From DATLMR01 sp964615905 (GTDB lineage Bacteria > Acidobacteriota > Blastocatellia > UBA7656), in the NCBI GenBank assembly GCA_964615905.1, contig CAZTUB010000018.1, positions 72,955 to 136,954 of the forward strand: a DNA stretch of 64,000 bases. Reading direction: 5' to 3'. Of this stretch, positions 16,827-25,461 are shown in pieces. The notes beneath the pieces were generated by a model. That model saw nothing but the letters and a program-made list of their open reading frames with translations. It did no database searches and was not told where the DNA came from. Position 1 is the stretch's first letter, and each line of letters begins with the position of its first letter. Position numbers and translations under genes: made by a program.

Positions 16827-19800
16827 ATGAAGCTACAACGAACTCACTTATTGAAAGAATTGTATGTCTTTGCCTCTCAAGGCAGCGGGACTATTGTTGG
16901 TTCCCCAGGCGTGGGTAAAACGCATACGCTAAAAGCATTCTGCTCACGGCTCATTGAAGACAGTAATCCCTGTTTGTATCTGCCAATTGATAAACTCGAT
17001 GTTAGTACAGATCAATCCTTGCTTTCGGAACTTGGTATTAGTGGGGACTTTTTTACTTATCTTGAAAGCATTATAGGTACGAGCCGAGCCCCAAGAGGCT
17101 TCCTAGTCATTGATGCTTTCGACGCCGCCCGTTCAGAGACTACACGAAGTTATTTCCTCAGTTTAATTGATCAGGTTCTGCGCAGACTACGGAATAGCTG
17201 GAATGTAATTGTTAGTGTGCGGACCTATGATGCGAATAAATCAGAAGAACTGCAAAAACTTTTTCCAAACCTTCACGCCAGTCAGCCTCCTAGTCAGTAT
17301 CAGCGCCAAGGGATTTACTGCCGGCATTTCTTGATTCCTCCTTTGACTCACGAAGAGAGGCAAGAAGCCGTTCAAAATATTCCCCCACTGATTCCTATAT
17401 TTGAACAGGGGAGCGCGGATTTCTTAAATCTCTTGAGAATCCCTTTCAATATCTGGCTACTTGAGAGAATTCTGGATAGAAATCCTGACTTGCCCGGACT
17501 CAGTTCGGTAAGTTCAGAAGTCCAGTTGTTAGGCTTGTTCTGGAAGCAGCGAGTAACTGAAGGAGCTAACAGTGCAGACAAGCGGCAGCTACTGACCAGG
17601 GCGACACGGGCTATGGTCAACGCCCGCTCGCTGTCTGTTCGTGAAGAGGAGGTGTATAGCCTAGGCGGGAATCAAGCGTGGGATTCTCTCTTCAGCTCTG
17701 AGGTCTTAGCTTATACGTCTTCGACGGCACAGAGGGTAGCCTTCTCGCACAACATTATATTCGATTACGCGGTGAGTGTTCTGTTAATGGAGGACGATTC
17801 AGGTAAGCTGATTAAATTCCTGAACGAAGACCCATCGCGCCCCTTTTTCCTTCAGCCGAGCCTGAATTACTACTTCACACGGCTATGGCTCACCGCCCCC
17901 GAGATGTTCTGGAAATCTTTTTGGCACTTACTGCCTCATGAGGATCTTCACCTGCGTCTCATCGCCCAGCTTGTGCCAACGACTGTGATCGCGAAAGAGG
18001 CCAGAAGCATTGATCAACTCAACCCACTAATTGTGGCGCTCGCTGACTCGAAGCCGTTCGCTCAGACCGCCGTCTTGCGCCTTCTTCGTGTGCTAGAAGC
18101 AACGGCGGTCAGGCGCGATGAGTTATGGATACTATTTCTGGAGGAAGTTTCAAGGCACCCCCATAGCAGTTTTATTGGCTTATTGTCATGGCTTACTTCT
18201 GACATTTTGAAACCATACTTAGGGGAACTAGGAAGTGACCAGATAGTCAGCAAATGCGGCTCGATAGCTCGGCGGCTTCTCAGTTGGATATGGGAGCGTA
18301 GAAAAGAAAAGGTCGAAGGGTTCTTAGACTCAATAGGAGCAATCTCATTAGTGCCGATTGTCGCCCAAACTTATGGGACGGAAGTGGAATCGTCTCGCGC
18401 CGTCTTAGAGCCGGTGCTTGACCTGACGAAAGAGAGCAACTATCCGATAGATTATCTTTACCGGCTGTCTAACGAACTCGACAAAATTTGGGTGCATGAC
18501 TCAGATTTTGCGACTCGAACTTACGACACAGTTTTCAGCACCTACGAAACAAGTGAGGAACTGACCAACATGGGAACGCCTGTCATGCGGATGACAAGCA
18601 CACGTCGACAAGACTTTGGAATGTGTCGCTACATTTTGATTGAATACTTCCCTCGCTTCTTGCGCTCCGACCCACAAACTGCTACCAAGATGGCGATCAA
18701 TATTCTCAACCAAGCCATCCTCGGCAACCATGTCGTCCCGTACCTTAAAGAGGGGGTTGATCTTAAGGATGTCATCGAAGAGTTTTCTTTTCGGGGAAAG
18801 CAGTCGCGCTACATCCCAGACATGAGCTACTTCTGGGGAGACCACCATTACGATGATTACCTTAAGTTGGGTACTGCATTGTTTGAGTATCTTGCCGGTC
18901 TTACCTCGAATAGTGAGATAGAGTCTTCGCTAAATATATTCCGCGATGAGGTATGGGTTGCTTATTTCTGGCGAGAGTTTCTAGACGCCGGGGCTCGGAA
19001 CCCATCCATCTTCGCACAATACATGTTTGAGTTGTGCGTCGCCCGTCCGATACAGACCGGCAACGAAACTATTTGGGAACTTGGTAAGTTTTTAGATGTT
19101 GCAATGGCGGCATTCACTGAAGAGCAGCGACTGGCAATCGAGCAATCAATTTTATCCATCTCGGAAGAAGAGTCAGAGGAAAAGGATCGCTTAGAACATG
19201 TGCGAAATAGACTTTTGGGTAGGATTCCTGCCATATTACTGAAAACTGACAAAGGTATATCTCTCCGTGCAGAGATGGATAAGAGCAACTCCGTCCCGCG
19301 AAATGAACCACTATCAAGTTTTGAGTTTTCCTCTGAACCCTACAGTGAGGATTATTGGTTGCGTGAACAAGGGGCTGATCCTGAGAAGGCCAAGAATAAA
19401 TCGATCCGATTACTGTCTGCCCCGTTAAATGACTTTGCAAGAGAGTGGCAGAATAAAATCCCTTCACCGGAAGCCCTAGGCACAATTCTGCAGGCAGCAA
19501 GAGAGTTGTATGCTGCTCTCCAAACAGAATCAAGCGCTGATCAAGCCGTTATTGACTCTGCTTGGACAACTCTCGCTGAATCTGCTGAGACGATGAGCCG
19601 GGGAATAAAGAATTCAGATAATGAAGAATTCCGTTTCTGTCGTGAGGTTCTTATTCGGTGCTCGAAGCATCGCCTCCCCGAGCCTGACCCAGAGGCAGAC
19701 TCTAAATTTAATATGCCTGCTTGGTCGCCTTCTCCTAGAGCTGAGGCTGCACAAGGGTTGCCGTGGCTTGCTTTCCATTCGGTTGATGAAGAACTCCTAC

Positions 19801-20855
19801 AGGCAATCGAAGCCATAATCCAGGATAAGAGCCCCGATGTCCGTTTCCTTGTTGCTGGCCAACTATTTCGAATTACTAAGGCGGCGCCGGAAGAATTTTG
19901 GAGGCTTGCCAATCATTTGGTGGAAAACGAAACGAATAGGGTGGTGCTGCTTGGGCTTTGTAGCAGTGTTGGCAGAGTCCTGTGGGACAATGAGGAGCAA
20001 GCAGTCAAAATCTTCGAAAAACTTGCTCCACTTGCAAGAGCCAAATACCAAGGCACGGAGTTGATGAATTATTTTGTATCCATTGTGATGTGGCTTATCT
20101 TAGCCCGACAGAACGAATGGGCAACCCAGGAGGCGAACCTTTACATAGCAAAGCCCCAAGAATTTGCGCTCCCATTACAACGTGCAACACTTGACGCCTT
20201 ATCTTACTTAAAGCCGGAAAACATTGAGAGTTCTGAGAAACGGGAGAGCGCTGACCGAGCCCTAGATTGGCTTTTGGATGTCCTCCCCCATGCTGGCGCG
20301 TCCATGAAAGCGGTGTTAGCAGATTTGGAGCTGGAGCCGAGCGAGCAAAAGAAGCAAACTCTCAGGAGTCTATACGGAGTGTTTGACGAGGTTGTTACCC
20401 GCTTATGCTTCTCTGCCGACGTGATTCATCACCTACGCCAAGAGGGCAATACCGCCTTATCAGATCACCAGCGATGCAACTATTACTCCAAGATTAAACC
20501 TCTGTTGGAAAGCGTCCTGGACCAAACGGCAGACGAGAAAACCAGTCTCTTGTTTGCACCCACCGCTCATCGCTTTATGCAACTGCTCAACGGGGTTATT
20601 ACTTGTGATCCCCAAGGTGTATTACATATGGCAGCCAGTGTTGCGAAGGCAAGCGAGTTTGATAATTTCAACCTTGACCCTATGGCTGTCGAAGATGTGG
20701 TGAAGCTCGTTGAGGCAATACTAGCTGATCACAGGGATTCGATAACTGAAGGGAGACCTCTCCAGGATTTATTGAATCTCTTAGATACTTTTACCAAAGC
20801 CGGTTGGCCTGCGGCATTGCGCTTGGTTGGGCGTTTAGATGAGATATTTCGCTAA
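16827..20855 (+). CDS. Giant P-loop NTPase, partner of SIR2 (STAND/AAA-like)
   Basis: 1,342 residues from ATG 16827, with GGAG a short way upstream. Walker A is GSPGVGKT at residues 25-32 and Walker B is GFLVIDAFDAA near 91-101. A sensor-like IVSVRTYD follows, then a winged-helix-like region with SVREEEVY. From about residue 300 to the end the protein is a long run of amphipathic helices resembling HEAT or TPR-type solenoids. This order (NTPase, winged helix, helical repeats) is that of STAND/NACHT-like sensors. The likely role is to recognise an invader signal, oligomerise and activate the SIR2 effector encoded just upstream; this is inferred from architecture. Known Avs-type systems often carry SIR2 and NTPase on one chain, whereas here they are split. 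Confidence 0.75.
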   Translation: MKLQRTHLLKELYVFASQGSGTIVGSPGVGKTHTLKAFCSRLIEDSNPCLYLPIDKLDVSTDQSLLSELGISGDFFTYLESIIGTSRAPRGFLVIDAFDAARSETTRSYFLSLIDQVLRRLRNSWNVIVSVRTYDANKSEELQKLFPNLHASQPPSQYQRQGIYCRHFLIPPLTHEERQEAVQNIPPLIPIFEQGSADFLNLLRIPFNIWLLERILDRNPDLPGLSSVSSEVQLLGLFWKQRVTEGANSADKRQLLTRATRAMVNARSLSVREEEVYSLGGNQAWDSLFSSEVLAYTSSTAQRVAFSHNIIFDYAVSVLLMEDDSGKLIKFLNEDPSRPFFLQPSLNYYFTRLWLTAPEMFWKSFWHLLPHEDLHLRLIAQLVPTTVIAKEARSIDQLNPLIVALADSKPFAQTAVLRLLRVLEATAVRRDELWILFLEEVSRHPHSSFIGLLSWLTSDILKPYLGELGSDQIVSKCGSIARRLLSWIWERRKEKVEGFLDSIGAISLVPIVAQTYGTEVESSRAVLEPVLDLTKESNYPIDYLYRLSNELDKIWVHDSDFATRTYDTVFSTYETSEELTNMGTPVMRMTSTRRQDFGMCRYILIEYFPRFLRSDPQTATKMAINILNQAILGNHVVPYLKEGVDLKDVIEEFSFRGKQSRYIPDMSYFWGDHHYDDYLKLGTALFEYLAGLTSNSEIESSLNIFRDEVWVAYFWREFLDAGARNPSIFAQYMFELCVARPIQTGNETIWELGKFLDVAMAAFTEEQRLAIEQSILSISEEESEEKDRLEHVRNRLLGRIPAILLKTDKGISLRAEMDKSNSVPRNEPLSSFEFSSEPYSEDYWLREQGADPEKAKNKSIRLLSAPLNDFAREWQNKIPSPEALGTILQAARELYAALQTESSADQAVIDSAWTTLAESAETMSRGIKNSDNEEFRFCREVLIRCSKHRLPEPDPEADSKFNMPAWSPSPRAEAAQGLPWLAFHSVDEELLQAIEAIIQDKSPDVRFLVAGQLFRITKAAPEEFWRLANHLVENETNRVVLLGLCSSVGRVLWDNEEQAVKIFEKLAPLARAKYQGTELMNYFVSIVMWLILARQNEWATQEANLYIAKPQEFALPLQRATLDALSYLKPENIESSEKRESADRALDWLLDVLPHAGASMKAVLADLELEPSEQKKQTLRSLYGVFDEVVTRLCFSADVIHHLRQEGNTALSDHQRCNYYSKIKPLLESVLDQTADEKTSLLFAPTAHRFMQLLNGVITCDPQGVLHMAASVAKASEFDNFNLDPMAVEDVVKLVEAILADHRDSITEGRPLQDLLNLLDTFTKAGWPAALRLVGRLDEIFR

Positions 20856-20974
20856 TCCTCAAAAAAGGTGAGGTAGATGGACGGGTATATTCGGCATGAC
20901 GGCAAGCGAGTCTCGTAGGATAGAACAAGTGCCGTCTGCCCCCAAACCTTCTATTGAGTTTTGATCAGGGGCTA

Positions 20975-21716
20975 CTACTCGGCCAGAAACTTAGAGCTGG
21001 ACTCTGTCGGCCGAGCGTGAAGATACCTGCCGGTGGTGGCCACTGAGCTATGCCCAAGCGTGGCTTGCACCAGGTGGATCGGCGCGCCCCGCTCAAGGCT
21101 GTGACTCGCATGCGCGCGCCTCAGCCAGTGCGGCGACACGTTCTTCTCTATCCCTACTCGACGGGCCGCCGCCCTCACTACCCTCATGACCTGGCACGCG
21201 CTCACAGCCCCGCCCTTGTTTCGTGAGACGAAGACTGGATCATCCGCCGCGGCTTCACCTCTCAAACTCATCAGCTCGGCCCAGACCGTCACCGGCAGCA
21301 TCACGGCGCGAGTCTTCCCGCCTTTGCTGAACACCGTTATTTGCCCCTGCTCGTCTCTGGCCTGTAGGTCTAGCCACCTGAGCCCGCACACCTCGGAGAC
21401 GCGGCTGCCGCTGTAGTAGAGCACTTTGAGCAGCACCTTGTTTCGCCGGTCAGTCTCGAACGCGAACAGCTTAATGGACTTCAGACTCGGTCAGGATGCG
21501 CTCGGCCAGGCGATTCATCACGCGGGGAAGCTTTACGACCGCGCCCGGGTCGAAAGGGATGTAGCCGAGCCTGTGTGCGAAGGCGAACAGGCTCTTGACG
21601 CCAGCCACGACTCGCACGCGGCTCGACTCGCTCAAGGATTCGAGCGAGCGGCTGAATGCTTGAAGGTCTGAGACGGTGACGAGGTGGAGCGGCTTGTCTC
21701 GGGTGAAGGCGATCAC
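20975..21716 (-). pseudogene. Tyrosine recombinase (XerC/D-type integrase), truncated and frameshifted
   Basis: The first piece (GTG 21716 to TAA about 21471) encodes part of the SAM-like core-binding domain: TVSDLQAFSRSLESLSESSR through LTESEVH. The frame then shifts near 21470 and resumes as KLFAFETDRRNKVLLKVLYY to the stop at 20975. Catalytic residues are all present: Arg in SGSRVSEVCGL, Lys in FSKGGKTR, HWLRR, GHSS and the Tyr in GRYLHA. About 25 N-terminal residues usual in the family are missing. The GTG start overlaps the stop of the upstream HTH gene (GTGA), as if the N-terminus had been replaced by recombination. It likely once mobilised this island. Confidence 0.8.
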
Positions 21717-22462
21717 CCGGCTCGTGTAGCGCGCTCGGGGGACAAAATGTCAGCCGCCCGCTCAAATGCTTCGACCAAGGCGCGTGACAACCGGGCCGGC
21801 TTGTTTGGCGGTATAATCCGGCGTAGATGTCGCTCGGTATACCCGCTCTCCTCCGCCAGGCAACTGAGAATAATCTTCAACTGCTCCGGGTCAGTTTTGG
21901 CGCGCCTGCCAAATATCTTTTTGACGGCCCTCTCGAACCTCACCTTGAGTGGCGGCGGCGCGGACTGAAAGAGGAGATAGACCTTTATAAGCACTTCCTC
22001 AGGGACGGGAAATCCCCACGTCAGATCCATGTAATTATCAAGCGATCGCCGCCCGATCTGGAGCGCCTCGGCAAGCTGGCGCCTCGTCATGCCCAACCGC
22101 TTCTGTATATCCAAAAAGAAATCAGTCCGAATTGTGGGATCGAGAAGGTCGGTAGGCTTTGGGAGATTAGCACGCCTGCGCGGGACGGCCTTTGTTATTG
22201 CCCCCGGCTCAATCGTTGGGGTCGGAATCGAAGCGTCAGGACTGGTGCCGATCAATGACTCGAGCTGCCTTATCGACCTGGTTCTCGCAACCTTGACCTT
22301 GTGATACCATTCCGAAACGGTTTGCGGGCGAACGCCAACCGCCCTCGCTAACGCCTCAAAGTTCCAGCCCGCCTCCAACAGTTGATCGAGCAAGCGACGC
22401 TGCTCCCTGAACTGGAGGGCGCGGGACTTAGCTTGTTTACCTGCTCCTGAATCCGCCGGCAT
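21713..22462 (-). CDS. Three-module HTH DNA-binding protein (paralogue 2)
   Basis: 249 residues. Module one (NFEALARAVGVRPQTVSEWY, about residues 35-55) and module two (RLGMTRRQLAEALQIGRRSL, about 120-140) are helix-turn-helix units. Module three contains YTERHLRRIIPPNKPARLSR and a final EAFERAADIL helix. It is close to paralogue 3 at 62.8-63.6 kb through its length and more distant from paralogue 1. The upstream 360 bases are also shared with paralogue 3. The stop overlaps the GTG of the recombinase remnant, suggesting co-expression. Likely a regulator or replicon-maintenance DNA binder. Confidence 0.7.
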   Translation of the reverse strand: MPADSGAGKQAKSRALQFREQRRLLDQLLEAGWNFEALARAVGVRPQTVSEWYHKVKVARTRSIRQLESLIGTSPDASIPTPTIEPGAITKAVPRRRANLPKPTDLLDPTIRTDFFLDIQKRLGMTRRQLAEALQIGRRSLDNYMDLTWGFPVPEEVLIKVYLLFQSAPPPLKVRFERAVKKIFGRRAKTDPEQLKIILSCLAEESGYTERHLRRIIPPNKPARLSRALVEAFERAADILSPERATRAG

Positions 22463-22830
22463 ATAAAAGATTGCCCTTCATTAGTCCCGCGCAGCCGAGG
22501 CGCGCGGACTTGGTGTCCTCAATCAAGAGCGATGAAGCGCTCCCAACATTACTTATGCTGACGTATAAGTGACCGCCAGACCAAGATAATTTCTAAAAAT
22601 CTTGATCCTGCCTTCTAACGGCCTTCAATACGAGACCCTAGTTCTATTGGAGCAATAATTGATTCCCGAACCGGCATTTGCGATGTTGATGCAAAGGTAG
22701 CCCCCGGTAGGTATCCCCGCGCGATTTTCTCATGTTTATCATATAGAGACATCAGATTGAGCGTTTTAGGCAACAATAAACCCCGGCCAATTTAAGCACA
22801 ACAATAGTGAGCAAGCCAATAATATATTAC
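22463..22830 (-). promoter_or_regulatory. Conserved upstream leader of HTH paralogue 2
   Basis: This gene-less stretch aligns with 63628-63990 upstream of paralogue 3. Blocks that are identical or nearly so include AACAATAAACCCCGGCCAAT, GTGAGCAAGCCAATAATATA and GATTCCCGA.CCGG, with a CTTAYGCTGAYGTATARGTG element nearer the gene. Conservation outside coding DNA at two distant sites points to a promoter and operator, or a structured 5' leader, kept under selection or copied recently. Confidence 0.65.
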
Positions 22831-22863
22831 ACGGGGCTATCTTCCCCCCGAAGATAGCCCCGT
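22831..22863. terminator. 14-bp perfect hairpin
   Basis: ACGGGGCTATCTTC (22831-22844) pairs with GAAGATAGCCCCGT (22850-22863) around CCCCC. It lies 30 bases after the stop of the minus-strand gene at 22893 and at the outer edge of the conserved leader. The left arm is repeated at the end of the window (63980-64000). No U-run follows on either strand. Confidence 0.65.
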
Positions 22864-22892
22864 CAAAGATGAGCATCTCGCTCGATCATAAG

Positions 22893-24125
22893 TCATTTGT
22901 TCAATTCCTCTTCATCGCCGATTACGCCAAGCACTGCCTTTAACATCTGGCCAAAAATTCCGGGGATACCTCTGAACTCATAAGCGATCATGGCTATCTC
23001 GCGCAACGCGCGTATGGCATCGTTGGGCATTTCACCGTTAAAAACAACCCCCATCGTATCAACCTGGTCGCTTAGCCGGTCGGATTCTTGCTTCGCCGGC
23101 GAACCCTTCTGAGCAGACGAACCCTTCTTTGCGGATTGCTTCCCGGTCGGCGACTTGAGCAAGAGCCTGGGGCTGGGCGCGGACTTCTCGGTCCAACCCG
23201 GATAGGTCAACACCTTCCGGCCTGCCGAAGGGTCTGAAGCCTCCCTGCCCGGATCAACGAATCTCAAAGGGAGGGCCGGTGTTACGGGCGAGGCTTCAGG
23301 CAGACCGTTGCGGCGAAAGATGGAAGAAACGTTACTTTGTGTTGCGCTCGACGGCGCGCCCTGAGCGGCGCGCATGCTCTTCGGTATTACAGAAGCCCTG
23401 CTGCGCCGCTCTCGCTCGAGCAGCTCTGTGGGCGTGTTAGCCCATTCGGGAAAGGAGATGACATAAGGCGAGGAGAGGACCACGGCGCTGGCGCGTCTTG
23501 CTTCCTCGAATCTCCCGACATCGCCAAGCCCGACTGAAAAGCTGTTAAGATAGTCGAACCAGAGCGCAGGATATGCAGACGATAAAGCGCGAAAAGCAGG
23601 GTATAAACGCTCAAGCATCCCGATACAAGTGACGTGATCGCCCTCAAACGACCTGAGGACGGCCCGCATGCGTTTTATCTGAAAGACCATCATCGGGTCT
23701 TGCCAGTCGTAATGGTCTGAGACCACTGCAGCCTCGTCGAAGAACTTGCGCCCCGTTTCAATGTCCCCGTGAAGTATGCTGAGCGAGCCCAGGCTCGCCA
23801 TAGCCCGGGCGCGGTAACGCAGAGGCGCAACATTTGCAACCTGCTCTATCATCGGCGCGGCTTTCTCGTACTGGCGCTTCCGGACCAGGCTCAAGGCAAG
23901 GTAGTAACAGGAGACAGATTCTGTCGATTTGTCGTCGGCCATTCCTAACAGGAGATGGCCCATGCGCGCGACCAGATCCATGCGTCTCGCCGTAAACGCC
24001 TGGTCTGCAATCTGGGCCGCCTTGCTCAAAATAAGCTCTCTGAGCTTTCCCCGCACGTCTACCAAATGCGGGTATAAAGCCCCCATTTGTTGATACACTG
24101 GACCGGAACCGAGAGCCTCGAGCAT
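22893..24125 (-). CDS. TPR-like protein with a VFNxEM C-terminal domain
   Basis: About 410 residues from ATG 24125; the frame is open to 24275 but that extension runs antisense to a signal peptide gene. Helical TPR-like pairs span residues about 40-230 (RYRARAMASLGSLSILHGDI, then ETGRKFFDEAAVV). A Ser/Lys/Gln-rich linker follows, and a C-terminal domain (QVDTMGVVFNGEMPNDAIRA) ends the protein. The same C-terminal domain makes up most of the small protein at 53.1-53.5 kb (QVDVMGYVFNHEMRTQGVGA). Function unknown. No ribosome binding site is visible, so the start may be leaderless. It is divergent from the gene at 24163. Confidence 0.6.
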   Translation of the reverse strand: MLEALGSGPVYQQMGALYPHLVDVRGKLRELILSKAAQIADQAFTARRMDLVARMGHLLLGMADDKSTESVSCYYLALSLVRKRQYEKAAPMIEQVANVAPLRYRARAMASLGSLSILHGDIETGRKFFDEAAVVSDHYDWQDPMMVFQIKRMRAVLRSFEGDHVTCIGMLERLYPAFRALSSAYPALWFDYLNSFSVGLGDVGRFEEARRASAVVLSSPYVISFPEWANTPTELLERERRSRASVIPKSMRAAQGAPSSATQSNVSSIFRRNGLPEASPVTPALPLRFVDPGREASDPSAGRKVLTYPGWTEKSAPSPRLLLKSPTGKQSAKKGSSAQKGSPAKQESDRLSDQVDTMGVVFNGEMPNDAIRALREIAMIAYEFRGIPGIFGQMLKAVLGVIGDEEELNK

Positions 24126-24162
24126 CTCGGGGAGGCCAGCATAGCTATTGGAGGATGAAAAA

Positions 24163-24531
24163 ATGAAGAGACTTTTAGCTGTAGCTTTGTTCATCTTGTC
24201 TCTACCTGTCTTAGCATCACTGAGCGGCACGCCCCAAACGGGCACGTCGGCCGTCCCGTTCCCAACGTCGGTCATGGCCGGTCACACCCTTGGGGGAATA
24301 CAGTGCAATTGCGGAACCGAGGGCTGCATATGCGACCCCGGCGAACGTCCCTGCACTGACTGCCCAAACCCGGGGCAAGGCCTGACCATGGCACCGTCTG
24401 AGAAGGATAAGAAATCGGGGCGACACGGCGCTAATAATCCTGGCACAGGCGGCACCTCACAAGTCGATATGGGCGCGGGCTTGATGATGACGCTTACGAT
24501 GCTATTTATATGGTTAAAGATGCGGGCGTAA
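24163..24531 (+). CDS. Small exported, membrane-anchored Cys-rich protein
   Basis: About 122 residues. GGAGGAT precedes ATG 24163. A signal peptide (MKRLLAVALFILSLPVLAS) is followed by a short Cys-rich region (CNCGTEGCICDPGERPCTDC) and a Gly/Asn linker. A C-terminal hydrophobic helix (GAGLMMTLTMLFIWLKMRA) acts as an anchor. Six cysteines in about 30 residues suggest disulphides or metal binding. Function unknown. The start lies within 40 bases of a divergent gene start, so the two promoters overlap. Confidence 0.55.
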   Translation: MKRLLAVALFILSLPVLASLSGTPQTGTSAVPFPTSVMAGHTLGGIQCNCGTEGCICDPGERPCTDCPNPGQGLTMAPSEKDKKSGRHGANNPGTGGTSQVDMGAGLMMTLTMLFIWLKMRA

Positions 24532-24725
24532 GCTAAAACACCGCTTGACCTTTTCGCTGTGTGGCCGCTGCCCGACCAGCGCGGGCGGCAAAATATTTGT
24601 GTCCCTATAGGTTCGCGGAAGCCCTACAGGATCGGCATTTTACAACATGTGTAGGTTAAATCATACGGAAAAATAGATATCGCGCTCCGAAATCTTAAAG
24701 CGCGCCGCTCGCTCAAAACAGTCTG

Positions 24726-25274
24726 CTACGACCCAAGCGGAGCGTGTCCCTTGCAAGGCTCGTTTGTACATACCCAGACCTGGTTATCTTCTCTTTCGTC
24801 GATCTGAAGCGAATCCATGCGGCAGACCGGACATCGAGGCCGAACCGAGGCCCTGAGCAGCGCGGCCCCGGCCTTCTCCCTGAGGCGAGAAAGCACCCCC
24901 CGTGTCCGCTTCATCTCGAACGACCACGCCTTTATCTTTCGCTTCGCGCGGAGGTCGAAGACGACGATCCTGATAGCGTCAGAAGATGCGCGCCTGGCCA
25001 GGCCGGTCTTTTTATCAATGGTTGTGAAGATCTTCACATCGATGTCGGCCTCGCAGCAATAAGCAAAGACAAACTCGCCAGACGCCATCTTGTTGTCACG
25101 CGCATACAACGATCCGAACACGTCCCTGACCTGGTAGTAGGTCAGTTGGCCCGGCTCGGTAGCCACCCCCCAGACGGGAGGCCTGCCTCCGCCCTCCCTC
25201 GTGCCAGACACGGCGAGCCCGGAGCCGCCCCCGCGCGCCAGGTTACTTCGGGTTACATTACCTGTTGAACTCAT
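24726..25274 (-). CDS. Hypothetical protein with C-terminal zinc finger
   Basis: 182 residues from ATG 25274 (frame open to 25313). The N-terminus is Gly/Arg-rich. The middle (YYQVRDVFGSLYARDNKMAS, then FVFAYCCEADIDVKIFTTID) reads as mixed alpha/beta. The C-terminus has CPVC and CTNEPC about 20 residues apart, a four-cysteine zinc ribbon like those at the end of topoisomerases. It may bind nucleic acid. Not assigned to a family. Confidence 0.55.
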   Translation of the reverse strand: MSSTGNVTRSNLARGGGSGLAVSGTREGGGRPPVWGVATEPGQLTYYQVRDVFGSLYARDNKMASGEFVFAYCCEADIDVKIFTTIDKKTGLARRASSDAIRIVVFDLRAKRKIKAWSFEMKRTRGVLSRLREKAGAALLRASVRPRCPVCRMDSLQIDEREDNQVWVCTNEPCKGHAPLGS

Positions 25275-25461
25275 CGAACCGATCTCCAGGAAGCAATAAG
25301 GGATCGAGACCACCAGCTAACGACCCTCTCACTTCCTCACTGACAATGACTGCCCATCCAGTGCGAGTGGCGTGCCACTGAAAAAGGGTTGCGGAAAAAA
25401 AGCCGGCCCACGTGGGCCGGCCATCCTCAAGAGCGGTGAGGCAGTGGAAAAGTCTGCGCCG

